A stretch of DNA of 64,000 nt from the NCBI GenBank assembly GCA_963836015.1, contig CAWIIF010000004.1, positions 682,001 to 746,000 of the forward strand, written 5' to 3'. The notes beneath the pieces are model-generated. The model made no database searches and was not told the DNA's origin. It saw only the letters and a list, made by a program, of their open reading frames with translations. A program made the position numbers and the translations under genes. The first letter of the stretch is position 1. Every line of letters begins with the position of its first letter. Shown here in pieces: positions 52,738 to 62,140 of the stretch. This DNA is from CAWCDJ01 sp963836015 (lineage in GTDB: Bacteria; Acidobacteriota; Terriglobia; Bryobacterales; Bryobacteraceae).

Positions 52738-53666
52738 TGTCCGACGGCCCTGGGAGACCGGGGCTTCTTCATCTCCCCGGCTTCGTCTCCCACATTATCC
52801 AGCACGACTTGGATGAAACCCAGAGCCGCTTTGGAGAGAGCTTTATCCTTCCGATAGATTAACCCGAGTCGGCGCACCATGGGTTCCGGGGATAGCGAAA
52901 TGGCCCGGAGCCTTCCGGCGGCCACCTCCTCCCGGCAGTTCGAGGCCGCCAGAAAGCTGATCCCCATCCCGGCCATGACGAAGCGCTTCATCATTTCCGT
53001 GGAATCCAGCTCCATCGAGATCTGAATCTCGTCCTCGACCGGTTCGAGCCAGGCGTTGAGCCGCGTCCTTGTTTTGCCCTGCTGGGGCAGCACCAGGAAG
53101 AATTCCGTGAGGTCCGCGGGGGAGGCCGAGGCCTTCCCGGCGAGGGGATGTCCGGCCGGCACGATCAGCTTGATCTCGTCCTCGTGGACGTGAACGACCT
53201 GGATCCGCTTCTCGTTGACGGGAAGCTGCGTGAGCCCGAAATCGGCGGAATTGTCGAGCACGGCTTCCACCACGTGCCCGCCGTAGGAGCGGTTTACCTG
53301 CAACTGAACGGCGGGGAAGAGGTGCCGGAACTGGGAAAACACGGTGGGGAGCACGTAGATGCAGGTGGCCTCATTGGCCGCGATCACCAACTCTCCGCGG
53401 GGGTTGCTCTCGAGCTCTGCGATGGCGTCTTGCGCGCGGCGGCGGAGGTCCAGCATCTGCTCCGCGTAGTCCGCGAAAATCTTCCCAGCGGTGGTCAGGG
53501 AGATGCGGCTGCCGAAGCGCTCGAAGAGCTCCGAGCGAAGCTCCTGTTCGAGTTGGCGGACCTGTGCGCTGATCGCAGGCTGTGTGCGATAGCATGTCTG
53601 GGCGGCCTTCGAAAAGCTCTTCAGCCGCACGATTTCCAGAAACGTATGGAGTTGATCAAAATCCAT
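52734..53666 (-). CDS. LysR-family transcriptional regulator
   Basis: 310 residues. N-terminal winged HTH: MDFDQLHTFLEIVRLKSFSK, AAQTCYRTQPAISAQVRQLE, SRISLTTAGKIFADYAEQML. The substrate-binding domain (about 90-295) includes GELVIAANEATCIYVLP and ELDSTEMMKRFVMAGMGISF, like the CysB/CbbR group. The inducer is unknown. Divergent from the TIGR03790-type gene with about 128 bases between, and translationally coupled to the zinc-ribbon gene. Confidence 0.92.
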   Translation of the reverse strand: MDFDQLHTFLEIVRLKSFSKAAQTCYRTQPAISAQVRQLEQELRSELFERFGSRISLTTAGKIFADYAEQMLDLRRRAQDAIAELESNPRGELVIAANEATCIYVLPTVFSQFRHLFPAVQLQVNRSYGGHVVEAVLDNSADFGLTQLPVNEKRIQVVHVHEDEIKLIVPAGHPLAGKASASPADLTEFFLVLPQQGKTRTRLNAWLEPVEDEIQISMELDSTEMMKRFVMAGMGISFLAASNCREEVAAGRLRAISLSPEPMVRRLGLIYRKDKALSKAALGFIQVVLDNVGDEAGEMKKPRSPRAVGQ

Positions 53667-53794
53667 AAATTGCCGGTAAGGGCCCCCGCGCCGGCAAATT
53701 GGAGGAGGCGACCCGGCCGTCCCGTAAAACGCTGATTCCCCGTATTGTAACAGAGCTTACGCCGGACACCGGATGTCGCTGCTACTATCGGGCT

Positions 53795-54880
53795 GTGGTG
53801 CTGCTGCTGTTGCTGTTTTCCGCCGTGGTTCCGCTACGCGCCCAGACCGGCGAGAATATTCTGCTGGTGGTGAACAGCCGCGACCCGGGCTCGCGCGAGA
53901 TTGCCGCCTATTACCGGCCGAGGCGGTCGGTTCCGCAGGCCAACGTCTGCTCTATCGAGACGAACTCGCAAGAGGAGATCGACTGGCAAACCTATGAGCG
54001 GGAGATCGAACAGCCGGTCTCCGCGTGCCTGAAGAAGGCGCGTCTCGAAGAGAAGGTCCTCTACATCGTGACCACCATGGGCCTGCCGCTGAAAGTCTCC
54101 GGAGGCGGTTCCGGGCTGGCTGCCGAGCACTGCGCAGTCGATTCCGAGCTGGCGCTGCTCTACGGAAAGATGAAAGGGGTGAAATACCCGCGGGGAGGCG
54201 GAGTCCCGAACCCGTTGTTCCGCAACCGCGACGCCCCGTTCCAGCATCCTCGCTTTCCGGAATACCTGGTGACCCGGCTCGCCGCCTACGATGTGGCCGC
54301 CGTCAAATCCATGATCGACCGGTCTCTGGCGGCGCACAATCGCGGCAAGTTCGTGATCGACCTCAAGTCCGAGAGCGACGAGCAAGGCAACGACTGGCTC
54401 CGTACGGCGGGCATTCTGCTGCCGGCCGACCGTGTCGTCATGGACGAGAGCAAGAAGGTTCTCTATGATCTACCCGGCGTTATCGGCTATGCCGGATGGG
54501 GATCGAACGACCCCAACCGGACGCGGCGGCGCCTGGGCTTTCAGTGGCTCCCCGGAGCCATTGCGATGGAGTTTGTCTCGACCAGTGCGAGAACTCTAAA
54601 ACGGCCGCCGGATAATTGGACCTACTCGCGATGGGCCGACCACTCGAACTTCTTTGCCGGCTCGCCGCAAGGGTTAAGCGCGGATGTTCTGAACGAGGGC
54701 GCCACCGGAACGTACGGAAACGTATACGAGCCCTACCTCACCGGCTGCGCCCGTCCGGACTACGTCCTGCCGGCGTACTTTCACGGACGCAACCTCGCGG
54801 AGAGCTTCTACATGGGGCTGCCTTACTTGAGCTGGCAGGCGGTCGTTTTCGGCGATCCGCTCTGCTCTCTCGGCAAATAA
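53795..54880 (+). CDS. TIGR03790-type exported protein
   Basis: 361 residues from the GTG at 53795, which begins a signal peptide (VVLLLLLFSAVVPLRA); the open frame extends 96 bases upstream without a signal-like start. The family signatures are NILLVVNSRDPGSREIAAYY, ANVCSIETNSQEEIDW, VLYIVTTMGLPLKVSGGGSG, IDLKSESDEQGNDWLRTAGI and YGNVYEPYLTGCARPDYVLP with GLPYLSWQAVVFGDPLC. This family is seen in acidobacteria and planctomycetes and is of unknown, possibly hydrolase-like, function. Divergent from the LysR gene. Confidence 0.85.
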   Translation: MVLLLLLFSAVVPLRAQTGENILLVVNSRDPGSREIAAYYRPRRSVPQANVCSIETNSQEEIDWQTYEREIEQPVSACLKKARLEEKVLYIVTTMGLPLKVSGGGSGLAAEHCAVDSELALLYGKMKGVKYPRGGGVPNPLFRNRDAPFQHPRFPEYLVTRLAAYDVAAVKSMIDRSLAAHNRGKFVIDLKSESDEQGNDWLRTAGILLPADRVVMDESKKVLYDLPGVIGYAGWGSNDPNRTRRRLGFQWLPGAIAMEFVSTSARTLKRPPDNWTYSRWADHSNFFAGSPQGLSADVLNEGATGTYGNVYEPYLTGCARPDYVLPAYFHGRNLAESFYMGLPYLSWQAVVFGDPLCSLGK

Positions 54881-54882
54881 AC

Positions 54883-54918
54883 GCACAGGGCCGCGACCTC
54901 ACAGCCGCGGCACCGTGC
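54883..54918. terminator. Weak hairpin between convergent genes
   Basis: Imperfect inverted repeat GCACAGGGCCGCG and CCGCGGCACCGTGC just past the TIGR03790-type gene stop and before the Spy-like gene stop. No T-run. Confidence 0.35.
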
Positions 54919-54943
54919 ATTTAGGCGATAAGCCCCGTCAGGG

Positions 54944-55438
54944 TTATTCCGCGCCGGTGCCGCGACGCTGTTGCATTCGCTCCCGACGCTCCTGCATACG
55001 GGTCTGCATGTTCTGATGCATCTGGTCCGCTTTGGCGCGCTGCTCCGGTGTCAGGATCTGGTAGAACTGCGCCATGGCCAGTGAGCGGTTTGCCACCAGC
55101 TGCCCGTGCAGGTTGCCCTGCTCGGTGGACAACTTTTGGATTTGCGCCGTGTCATTGGTCTTCACGGCAGCCCACAGAGATTGGTGGTTCTGCATCAATT
55201 GATCCCGAAGCGGTTTGGCGTTTTGGCGAGCGGTCTCGAAAATAGTCTTGGCCTGTGCCTTTTGGGCGGCGGTGAGGTTGAGCTGATTCATCATCCGTTC
55301 ATGCGCCCAGGGGCCCCTGGCGAAGGGCCGGGCCTGTGACTGGCTCTCGGTCTTGGGCGTTGGCGCCGCACTTTGTGCGAAGGCCATGCCGACCGCGAGG
55401 GTGGCCGCTGCTGCGATTTTCATAAGGTTTGGTTTCAT
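54944..55438 (-). CDS. Spy/CpxP-like periplasmic protein
   Basis: 164 residues from ATG 55438 (internal ATG at 55423 also possible). Signal peptide (LMKIAAAATLAVGMAFAQ). Two LTxxQ motifs, the mark of the CpxP/Spy fold: MNQLNLTAAQKAQAKTIFET and ILTPEQRAKADQMHQNMQTR, joined by long helices. Members act as periplasmic chaperones or as stress-sensor inhibitors. It is transcribed divergently from a CpxR/CpxA-like pair, the same arrangement as cpxP-cpxRA in enterobacteria. Confidence 0.88.
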   Translation of the reverse strand: MKPNLMKIAAAATLAVGMAFAQSAAPTPKTESQSQARPFARGPWAHERMMNQLNLTAAQKAQAKTIFETARQNAKPLRDQLMQNHQSLWAAVKTNDTAQIQKLSTEQGNLHGQLVANRSLAMAQFYQILTPEQRAKADQMHQNMQTRMQERRERMQQRRGTGAE

Positions 55439-55477
55439 GGGTGTTGCGTACCTCAATTCCGACTCTAGAGACCCACC

Positions 55478-55609
55478 GTAAAGGATGTATGTATCCTCGG
55501 TAAAGGTCTGCAAATCTCCTCGTCACTCCGATAAACCCGGAGCCTGCGCAACGGTTTCGCGCGCTTCCGCTGCTTTACAAAGCCTTACGAACCCGTTCAA
55601 AAGCCTTAC
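55478..55609. promoter_or_regulatory. CpxR-box-like repeats between cpxP-like and cpxRA-like genes
   Basis: GTAAAGG occurs twice on the plus strand at 55478 and 55500, 22 bases apart (two helical turns). On the minus strand GTAAGGCTTTGTAAAG (55588-55573) is GTAAG-N5-GTAAA, one mismatch from the CpxR consensus GTAAA-N5-GTAAA, and AGCCTTAC repeats at 21 bases (55581 and 55602). AGGAT-GTATGT-ATCCT (55482-55497) is an extra inverted repeat. Regulation by the adjacent response regulator is strongly suggested. Confidence 0.65.
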
Positions 55610-55643
55610 AGCCGCGGGATTCGGGTCGTGGTAAATTCGAGCC

Positions 55644-56336
55644 GTGAAGATCTTACTGGTCGATGATGACGCCGAGCTTTGCCTGCTGCTGGGCGAGTTT
55701 CTCACCCGGGAGGGCTTCACGGTGGAATGTGAGCATGAAGGCAACCGCGGGCTGGAGAAAGCCGGCCAGCCGGGTATCGACCTCGTCGTGCTCGACGTGA
55801 TGCTTCCCGGCCTCGACGGGTTCGAGATTCTGCGACGCCTGCGCCAGAAGAGCCGGGTTCCGGTGATCATGCTCACCGCGCGCGGCGAGGACGTAGACCG
55901 TATCGTGGGACTCGAGCTCGGTGCGGACGATTATCTCCCCAAGCCGTTTAACCCCCGCGAGCTGGCCGCGCGCATCCGCGCTATTCTACGGCGCTACGAA
56001 GCGCGGACGGATTCGGGATCGGGCCGGATCGAAGTCAATGGAGTGGCCCTCGACTCCGGCACCCGCGAGGTCACCAGCGACGGAAAGCGCGTGGAACTCA
56101 CCACCTTCGAGTTCGACATCCTGGAGATGCTGATGCGCTCCGCCGGCCGCGTGCTGTCGCGGGATGCGCTGATGGAGAATTTTTACAACCGCAAAGCCAC
56201 GCCCTTCGACCGCTCCATCGACATGCACATCAGCCATCTGCGGAAGAAACTCGAAAACGGCGAGGCACTGATCAAGACGATACGAGGCATCGGCTACCAG
56301 TTCTGCCGGACGCCGGAGGATGCCCGGTCCGAATGA
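55644..56336 (+). CDS. OmpR-family response regulator (CpxR-like)
   Basis: 230 residues. Receiver domain with the acidic pair in ILLVDDDAEL, phosphoacceptor Asp 51 in LVVLDVMLPGLDGFEI, Lys in DDYLPKPFNPRELAARI. The OmpR-type winged helix occupies about 130-225 (REVTSDGKRVELTTFEFDIL, DRSIDMHISHLRKKLENG, LIKTIRGIGYQF). CpxR is the closest match by look and context. Its end overlaps the kinase start by 4 bases. Confidence 0.93.
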   Translation: MKILLVDDDAELCLLLGEFLTREGFTVECEHEGNRGLEKAGQPGIDLVVLDVMLPGLDGFEILRRLRQKSRVPVIMLTARGEDVDRIVGLELGADDYLPKPFNPRELAARIRAILRRYEARTDSGSGRIEVNGVALDSGTREVTSDGKRVELTTFEFDILEMLMRSAGRVLSRDALMENFYNRKATPFDRSIDMHISHLRKKLENGEALIKTIRGIGYQFCRTPEDARSE

Positions 56337-57634
56337 GAACGCTCTTTGCGAAGATTCTGTTGTGGTTCTGGTGCACGGTGGCCATCACCGTGGTGGGATC
56401 GGCATTCATTTCCGCTCTCAGTGTGAACGACATGTCGAGCGACCAGTCGCCCGGGGCGCGACTGGTGACCTTCCAGTTGGAGGAGGCCCGCACGACCTAT
56501 GAAACCGGCGGCCGTCCGGCGCTCCAGATGTTTCTCGACAATCTGCGCCACGTCTACGGAGCAAAAGGCATCCTCACCGACGCCGGCGGCCGCGACCTCT
56601 CCACCGGGCAGGACCGATCCGACCTGATCCGCCGCGCCCGCCGCAACGCGCCCTTCCGCCTGCTGCGCATGAGCGACAACATGATGGCGCGTACGGCCGG
56701 CGACGGGCGCTACTGGTTCTTCTTTATCGTGCCCCGCCAGAGCCCGGGGCCGTGGTTCCTCAAGCCCGATCATCTGTTCATCATGGGGGTAGCGGTCCTG
56801 CTGTGCTACTGGCTGGCGTTTCACCTCACCCAGCCCGTTCGAAAGCTGCAGCGGGCCGTGGAACGCTTCGGCCGCGGCGATCTTTCGGCACGCTCGGCTT
56901 CAACCCGCCGCGACGAGCTTGGCCAGCTGGCCCGGACTTTCGACCGAATGGCGGACCGCATCGAAACTCTATTGACGGCCGAGCGACGGCTGCTGCTCGA
57001 CATCTCCCATGAACTCCGCTCTCCGCTGGCGCGCCTGGGCGTGGCGGTCGAGCTGGCGCGCTCGGGCGAGAATCTCGATGCAGCGCTCAACCGGATTCAG
57101 AAGGAGTCCGACCGGTTGAACTCGCTGGTGGGCCAGCTGCTCCAGGTGACGCGCGCCGAAGGCGACCCCAACCTGTTGCAGAGGGAGCCCGTTCGGCTGG
57201 ATGAACTGGTGCAGCAGATTGTGGAGGACTCGCGAATCGAAGCCGAGGCGCACGGCTGCTCGCTGGTGCTCGAAGCGCAAGAGTCCGCGACCGTGCAGGG
57301 AGACCCGGAACTTCTCCACCGTGCGATGGAAAACGTTATTCGCAACGCCATCCGGTACTCTCCCCGCGATTCGAGCATCGACGTCTCGCTGCGCCACGCC
57401 GATCACCGCGCGGTGCTAAAGGTCCGCGACCACGGCCCGGGCGTGCCCGACGAGGCACTGCCGCGCCTGTTCGATGCGTTTTACCGGGTGGAAGAGGATC
57501 GTAACCGTTCACGGGGCGGAATCGGGCTTGGACTCTCCATTGCGCGGCGCTCCATCGAACTTCATAAGGGGAGCATCCGGGCTCGCAACGCGCAGCCGGG
57601 GCTGGAGGTCGAGATGGAACTTCCCGCGGCCTGA
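56333..57634 (+). CDS. Sensor histidine kinase (CpxA-like)
   Basis: 433 residues. Two transmembrane helices (about 8-28 and 144-162) flank a periplasmic sensor. HAMP region LTQPVRKLQRAVERFGRGDL; H-box LDISHELRSPLARLGVAVEL; N-box ENVIRNAIRYSP; G1 VRDHGPGVPD; G2 GGIGLGLSIARR. The domain order and length match CpxA. Overlaps the response regulator gene. The periplasmic Spy-like protein encoded next door may be its inhibitory partner, as CpxP is for CpxA (inference). Confidence 0.93.
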   Translation: MRTLFAKILLWFWCTVAITVVGSAFISALSVNDMSSDQSPGARLVTFQLEEARTTYETGGRPALQMFLDNLRHVYGAKGILTDAGGRDLSTGQDRSDLIRRARRNAPFRLLRMSDNMMARTAGDGRYWFFFIVPRQSPGPWFLKPDHLFIMGVAVLLCYWLAFHLTQPVRKLQRAVERFGRGDLSARSASTRRDELGQLARTFDRMADRIETLLTAERRLLLDISHELRSPLARLGVAVELARSGENLDAALNRIQKESDRLNSLVGQLLQVTRAEGDPNLLQREPVRLDELVQQIVEDSRIEAEAHGCSLVLEAQESATVQGDPELLHRAMENVIRNAIRYSPRDSSIDVSLRHADHRAVLKVRDHGPGVPDEALPRLFDAFYRVEEDRNRSRGGIGLGLSIARRSIELHKGSIRARNAQPGLEVEMELPAA

Positions 57635-57652
57635 TATACTCGACATTCTCCT

Positions 57653-57946
57653 ATGGCGAACCCGAAATACGCGGTTTCCGACAAGCCCGTGCCAGTGGCG
57701 GAACTGGTGGATACGCTGAGCGACGGCACCAAGGTCAAGCGCCGCATTCCGCGCATGCGGGCCTGCAGTGAAAAGGACGAGAAGGGCAAGCTCTGCGCCG
57801 GCCATCTGAAGCGCTGGTACTTCTTCGGCGAAGAGGTAGCGCGGAAATTCGGCAAAGACGCCGAAATCTACCGCTGCGAGCACTGCAAGACGCTGTACCT
57901 GCCGAGTCCCGAAGAACAGCCGAGGACGGGAACGCTGAGTTATTAG
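57653..57946 (+). CDS. Small Cys-containing hypothetical protein
   Basis: 97 residues. Contains RACSEKDEKGKLCAGHLKRW and IYRCEHCKTLYLPS, four cysteines and a histidine that could hold a zinc ribbon (C x10 C x2 H, CxxC). YFFGEEVARKFGKDAEIYRC is well patterned. Conserved-looking but no family recalled. Overlaps the 3' end of murJ by 4 bases, tail to tail. Confidence 0.65.
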   Translation: MANPKYAVSDKPVPVAELVDTLSDGTKVKRRIPRMRACSEKDEKGKLCAGHLKRWYFFGEEVARKFGKDAEIYRCEHCKTLYLPSPEEQPRTGTLSY

Positions 57947-59524
57947 CCGGCAAGACGCATGATTCTCCGCAGCGTGCCGCTGGCCTCTTCCACTCCCAAC
58001 GCGAACGCCACCGCCAGGTAAACGACGCCATACGCCCCGAGAATGGCTGCCGCGCTGGGGATCGGGCCATGCGGTCCAATCGCCAGCTTCACGGCCCAGC
58101 CCGCGGCGGCGCCAGCGGCGGCGGCAATCCAGAGCTTGCCCGCGAGCGCTGCCGGCAGGCCGGTCTCCCCGATCCGCAGGTTGAGGGTTCTCCGCAAAAG
58201 AGAGTACTCCACCCAGGCCGCAATCCCCGCGGAAGCCGTGAGCCCCGCGACTCCCCAGCGCGGATCGACACCGATCCAGCGCGGCGCGGGGACGGCGCTG
58301 AGATAGCCCAGCACGGTCGTCAGGGTTACCCGCACGACGGCGAACCGCAGCGGAGTGCGCGTGTCCCTCAGCGCATAATACGTGGAGGAGTACAGGCGGC
58401 CGAGAGTGGACGCCAGCAGCCCCACCGCGCTCCCCATCAGGATCCCCCACACGTACATCGAATCTTCGTGCGTGAACTTGCCGTTTTCAAATAGCGCCGC
58501 GGTGATCACACCGCCCAGCGTCAGAAACCCCATGGCGGAAGGGACGATAAAGAACGCGATCTGGCGCAGTCCGGAATTGAGCCGCCGGCGCAGGTAGGCG
58601 GCTACCGACTGTTCGTCGCCGAGCGCGCTCGACATCGCCGGCAGCTCGGCGGCGGAGACCGCCATGCCGAACAGGCTGACCGGCAGGGTGCTCAGGGTCT
58701 GGGCGTTGGTGAGGGCCGCCACCGCGCCTTCCCCCAGCAGGCTGGCCAGCAGCGAATCCACATAGGCGCTGATCTGCACCACCCCGCGGCTGACGAATAC
58801 CGGGGCGAAGTTCCGAATGACGTCGCGGACGTGCGCCGCCCGCGCATTCAGGCTCATCCGGAGCTTCCGGGCCAGGCGGAGAACCACCGGCACCTGCACT
58901 CCGAACTGGAGCGCGCTTCCGGCCACCGATCCCCAGGCGAGAATGACTCGCCAGGCTGCGCTGGTCGTGGCGGCGGAACACGACGAGGGTGGCGATCATC
59001 GCCATGTTCCACAACACCGGAGCGGTATAGGACAGGAAGAATTTGCGGTGGCTGTTCAGAATCCCCAGGCACCACGCCGACAGCACCAGCAGGCCCGCGC
59101 CTGGAAAGAGAATGCGCACGATCTCGATCGTGAGCTGGCGCTTGGCGCCGTGAAAGCCGGGCGCGATCGCGTCGATGAGCACGGGCGTGGCGAGCACGCC
59201 GAGCAGCACGATTACCGACGTGGTGAGCGCCAGAATCGCCAGGACGGCGCCCGCGACGCGGCCGGCCTCCTCTTCGTCGCCCTCCGCCAGCAGGCGCGCG
59301 TATACCGGGATGAACGAAGCCGAGAGCACGCCTTCGCCGAAGAGGTTCTGCAGGAAGTTGGGAATGCGAAAGGCGGACGTGAACGCATCCGCCTCGTCCG
59401 ACAACCCGAAATAGCGCGAGAAGACGCGCTGCCGCACCAGGCCCAGCAGGCGGCTGAGCAGAATGCCCGACGCCACCAGGAACGCGTGGCGCCCGGTGCT
59501 CTCCCGTTGCGGCGGCTTGGCCAC
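57943..59524 (-). CDS. murJ: Lipid II flippase MurJ (one apparent +1 frameshift)
   Basis: MATE-like transporter: GILLSRLLGLVRQRVFSRYF, DAFTSAFRIPNFLQNLFGEG, LSASFIPVYARLLAEG and LVLSAWCLGILNSHRKFFLS from the GTG start at 59524. The C-terminal half (SRGVVQISAYVDSLLASLLG, then ALTNAQTLSTLPVSLFGMAV) is in the next frame. Removing one base near 58948-58950 joins VILAWGSVAGSALQFGVQVP and gives 526 residues, the normal MurJ size with 14 helices. Flips lipid II for peptidoglycan synthesis. It starts one base after the dehydrogenase stop. Confidence 0.85.
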
Positions 59525-59525
59525 C

Positions 59526-60590
59526 TTAGGCCAGTTTCTCCAGTACCGCGGAAGTCACTTCTTCGGTGCTGCTCTGGCCGCCGAGATCGGGGGTCCGCAC
59601 GCTGCCTTCGGCCAGCACCTCGGCCACGGCCGACTCCACTTCGCGCGCGGCATCCGCCATCTCCAGGTGGTCGAGCATCATGCCGCCGCTCAGGATCATG
59701 GCCAGCGGGTTTACCACTCCCTTGCCGGCGATGTCCGGCGCGGAGCCGTGTACGGGTTCGAACATCGAGGGAAAGCGCCGCCGCGGGTCGAGATTGGCGC
59801 TGGCCGCCAGGCCCATGCTGCCGATGATGATGGCCGAGATGTCGCTCAGGATATCGGCGAACAGGTTGGAGCCCACCACCACGTCGAAGCTTTCCGGGCG
59901 GCGGATGAAGTTCATGGCGGCGGCGTCTACCAGCAGCGACTCGGTCTCCACCTCCGGAAACTCCTGGGCCACCGCCTCGAACGCCCGGTCCCAGAGGACC
60001 ATGCTGAACCCCTGCGCGTTCGACTTGGTGATCGACGTGACGCGCTTCTTCCCGCCGCGCTTCACCGCCAGTTCAAACGCGAATCGCACGATGCGCTCGA
60101 TGCCCCGGCGGGTGAATACCGAGGTCTGAATGGCGACTTCTTCCGGCTGGTGCTGGTAGACGAAGCCGCCCACCTGCGCGTATTCGCCCTCGGTATTCTC
60201 GCGGACCACGACGAAATCGATCTCGCCGCCCTTCTTGCCGGCGAGCGGCGAGCGGACGCCCGGATAAAGGTAGGCCGGGCGGACATTGGCGTACTGATCG
60301 AACGCGCGCCGGATCGGCAGCAGGAGTCCGTTCAGGGTGGTGTGGTCGGGAATCTCGGGATGGCCTACCGCGCCGAGCAGGATGGCATCGCAGGGCTGCA
60401 GCAGGTCGATTGCCCCGGCGGGCATCATGCGGCCCCAACGGAAATAATGGTCGGCGCCCCATTCAAAATCCTGAAACGCGAAAGAAACGTCGTGTTTCCT
60501 GCCGACACGCTCGAGCACGCGCTTGCTCTGCGGGACGACCTCTTTGCCGACGCCGTCTCCCGCGATCACCGCAATCGTAAAAGTCTTCAT
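59526..60590 (-). CDS. D-malate/tartrate dehydrogenase (DmlA-like, isocitrate-dehydrogenase family)
   Basis: 354 residues. Metal-dependent beta-decarboxylating dehydrogenase: IAVIAGDGVGKEVVPQSKRV, GAVGHPEIPDHTTLNGLLLP, RENTEGEYAQVGG, catalytic SITKSNAQGFSMVLWDRAF, the metal site DILSDISAIIIGSMGLAASA and MFEPVHGSAPDIAGKGV. The AFDQYANVRPAYLYPGVRSP pattern follows DmlA/tartrate dehydrogenase better than LeuB. Converts D-malate to pyruvate, or a related C4 acid. Co-transcribed with murJ. Confidence 0.88.
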   Translation of the reverse strand: MKTFTIAVIAGDGVGKEVVPQSKRVLERVGRKHDVSFAFQDFEWGADHYFRWGRMMPAGAIDLLQPCDAILLGAVGHPEIPDHTTLNGLLLPIRRAFDQYANVRPAYLYPGVRSPLAGKKGGEIDFVVVRENTEGEYAQVGGFVYQHQPEEVAIQTSVFTRRGIERIVRFAFELAVKRGGKKRVTSITKSNAQGFSMVLWDRAFEAVAQEFPEVETESLLVDAAAMNFIRRPESFDVVVGSNLFADILSDISAIIIGSMGLAASANLDPRRRFPSMFEPVHGSAPDIAGKGVVNPLAMILSGGMMLDHLEMADAAREVESAVAEVLAEGSVRTPDLGGQSSTEEVTSAVLEKLA

Positions 60591-60623
60591 GCTTCCATCT
60601 GATTTTAGCGGGTCGCGCGCCGC

Positions 60624-61872
60624 TTACCAGGCATCCCGGTTGGAAATCGTCACGCGGAAGAACGGCTTCTCGAGCTCGGCGGGGTCCATCTGGTATTCCT
60701 GGCTGGTCTTCGCAGGGTCGTAGCCGCGCCACAGCCACGTAAGCGATTCGGGGAGATCGAGCGACGCCTGCGCGCCCCCGTGAGCCGCCGTACCGAAGCG
60801 GAAATGAAAATCGTACGCCCGGAACTTGAGCGAGTTGGCCATCTGGATATTCTGCATGGGCCACGAGCCGTGGTTGTTCTCGAGATCGTCGGAGCCGTCG
60901 CTCATCCAGACCCGGATATTGCGCTTGGGCTGCTTGCGGACCATAAAGGGGAACACGTTGCCGCCGTCGAGCTTCTCCTCCGGGTGCCACTGGATCGAGG
61001 TAAAGCTGCCCACGGCCGAATGCACGCGGCTGAAGTGATCGGGCATAAGCCAGGCGACATTGAAGGCGCAGATGCCGCCCGAGGATTCACCGGCGATGGC
61101 GCGGCTGTAGGCGTCCGGCCGCAGCTTGTAAGTCTTCTCGACTTCGGGAAGCACCTCCTCCATCAGGAACTTCGCGTAGCGGTCGCTCATCGTGTCGTAC
61201 TCGATCGACCGCATGGCCTTGCCTTCGGCCGATTGGCCAGGCGCGATCATGACGTGCACCATCGGCGGAATCAGCTTCTGATGGACCAGGTTCTCGGTGA
61301 CGGTAAAGAGGCGCATGCGCGAGTACTCGCCGACGAGTCCCTGGCCGTCCTGCCAGACCATCAGCGCGGCAGGCATGTTTGGGTCGACGCCGGGGGAAGC
61401 ATAGACCCAGTAATCGGCCTTCATGCCGTCGTAAATGCGGCTGGTGAGGGTGTGCTTCTCGCTGACTTTGCCGCGAGCGACGCCTGGCTTTTCGTAAGAA
61501 TCGGGATTGTAGCCGACCGCATCGCCGCGGGCGCCGAGCGGTTTGCCCGAGGCGTAATACTGATACGAATGCGTGACTCCGGTGCGCATTTTGGTCAGCA
61601 GCATCCAGAAGTTGGTGCCCGGGATTTGGGACATGGGCCCGGCCGGCTGCTGGTCGATCGAGATCGTGACCGGGGCGGGGGAGTCGGCTACAAAGAGATA
61701 GTCCTGGCCCCATACGGCCGTGCCGCCTCGCGCGGAGAGGGTGGCTGGTGATCTGGTCCTTCAGGCCGGGGGCGGATGGGCCGCCGCGCGCGGCGTCGAT
61801 CAATTCTTCGAGGGGAGAGGTCTGGGCGAAGCAGGCGGCCGCGGCCACCAGGAACAGGAGAAGTCGTCGCAT
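60624..61872 (-). CDS. Exported esterase, Fes/feruloyl-esterase type (one apparent +1 frameshift)
   Basis: From ATG 61872 a signal peptide (MRRLLLFLVAAAACFAQ) and the start of the mature protein read in one frame. The esterase body reads in another. Removing one base in the GGG run at about 61735-61741 joins ITSHLSARGGTAVWGQDYLF and gives 415 residues. The alpha/beta-hydrolase core includes YDTMSDRYAKFLMEEVLPEV, the nucleophile elbow AIAGESSGGICAFNVAWLMP and the putative acid in WMSDGSDDLENNHG. Family members hydrolyse carbohydrate-linked esters. Substrate unknown. Downstream of the rRNA operon, past its terminator. Confidence 0.85.
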
Positions 61873-61891
61873 GGTGGCCAGTATATACCGC

Positions 61892-61931
61892 AAAAAGCAA
61901 AAGCCCCGGCGGGTAAAGGCCGGGGCTTTGC
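61892..61931 (-). terminator. Intrinsic terminator of the rRNA operon
   Basis: On the minus strand GCAAAGCCCCGGC, loop, GCCGGGGCTTTTGC forms a stem of about 13 bp followed by a T-run (the A-run at 61892-61896 on the plus strand). It lies about 10 bases past the 5S gene end and just before the esterase start. Confidence 0.9.
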
Positions 61932-61941
61932 TTGGAATAAA

Positions 61942-62057
61942 CCGGGCGACTTCCTACTCTCCCACACAGTTGCCTGTGCAGTACCATCGGGGCTGAGGAG
62001 CTTAACTGCCGTGTTCGGGAAGGGAACGGGTGGGTCCTCCTCGCTAAGGTCACCCAG
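61942..62057 (-). rRNA. rrf: 5S ribosomal RNA
   Basis: About 116 bases. Reading the minus strand, CGAGGAGGACCCACCCGTTC and CCCGAACACGGCAGTTAAGC are the conserved loop B/helix III and IV regions, and GTGTGGGAGAGTAGGAAGTC the 3' side of helix IV/V. The ends pair (CTGGGTGAC with the GTCGCCCGG side). Follows the 23S gene on the same strand. Ends are approximate by a few bases. Confidence 0.95.
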
Positions 62058-62140
62058 AAGGGTGGATGAGGTTCTGAACATTGACGGGCCGGCGGAAAGC
62101 GGAAAAGCAGCGCACATGTTGTGTGTGCAGTAGTATTTTA

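Noticed and set aside
58043..59827. Open frames opposite murJ
   Set aside because: They are Arg/Pro-rich shadows of MurJ codons without domains.
61932..62140. tRNA genes next to the 5S rRNA
   Set aside because: No cloverleaf pattern was seen in the 23S-5S spacer or after 5S; none recognised elsewhere in the window.
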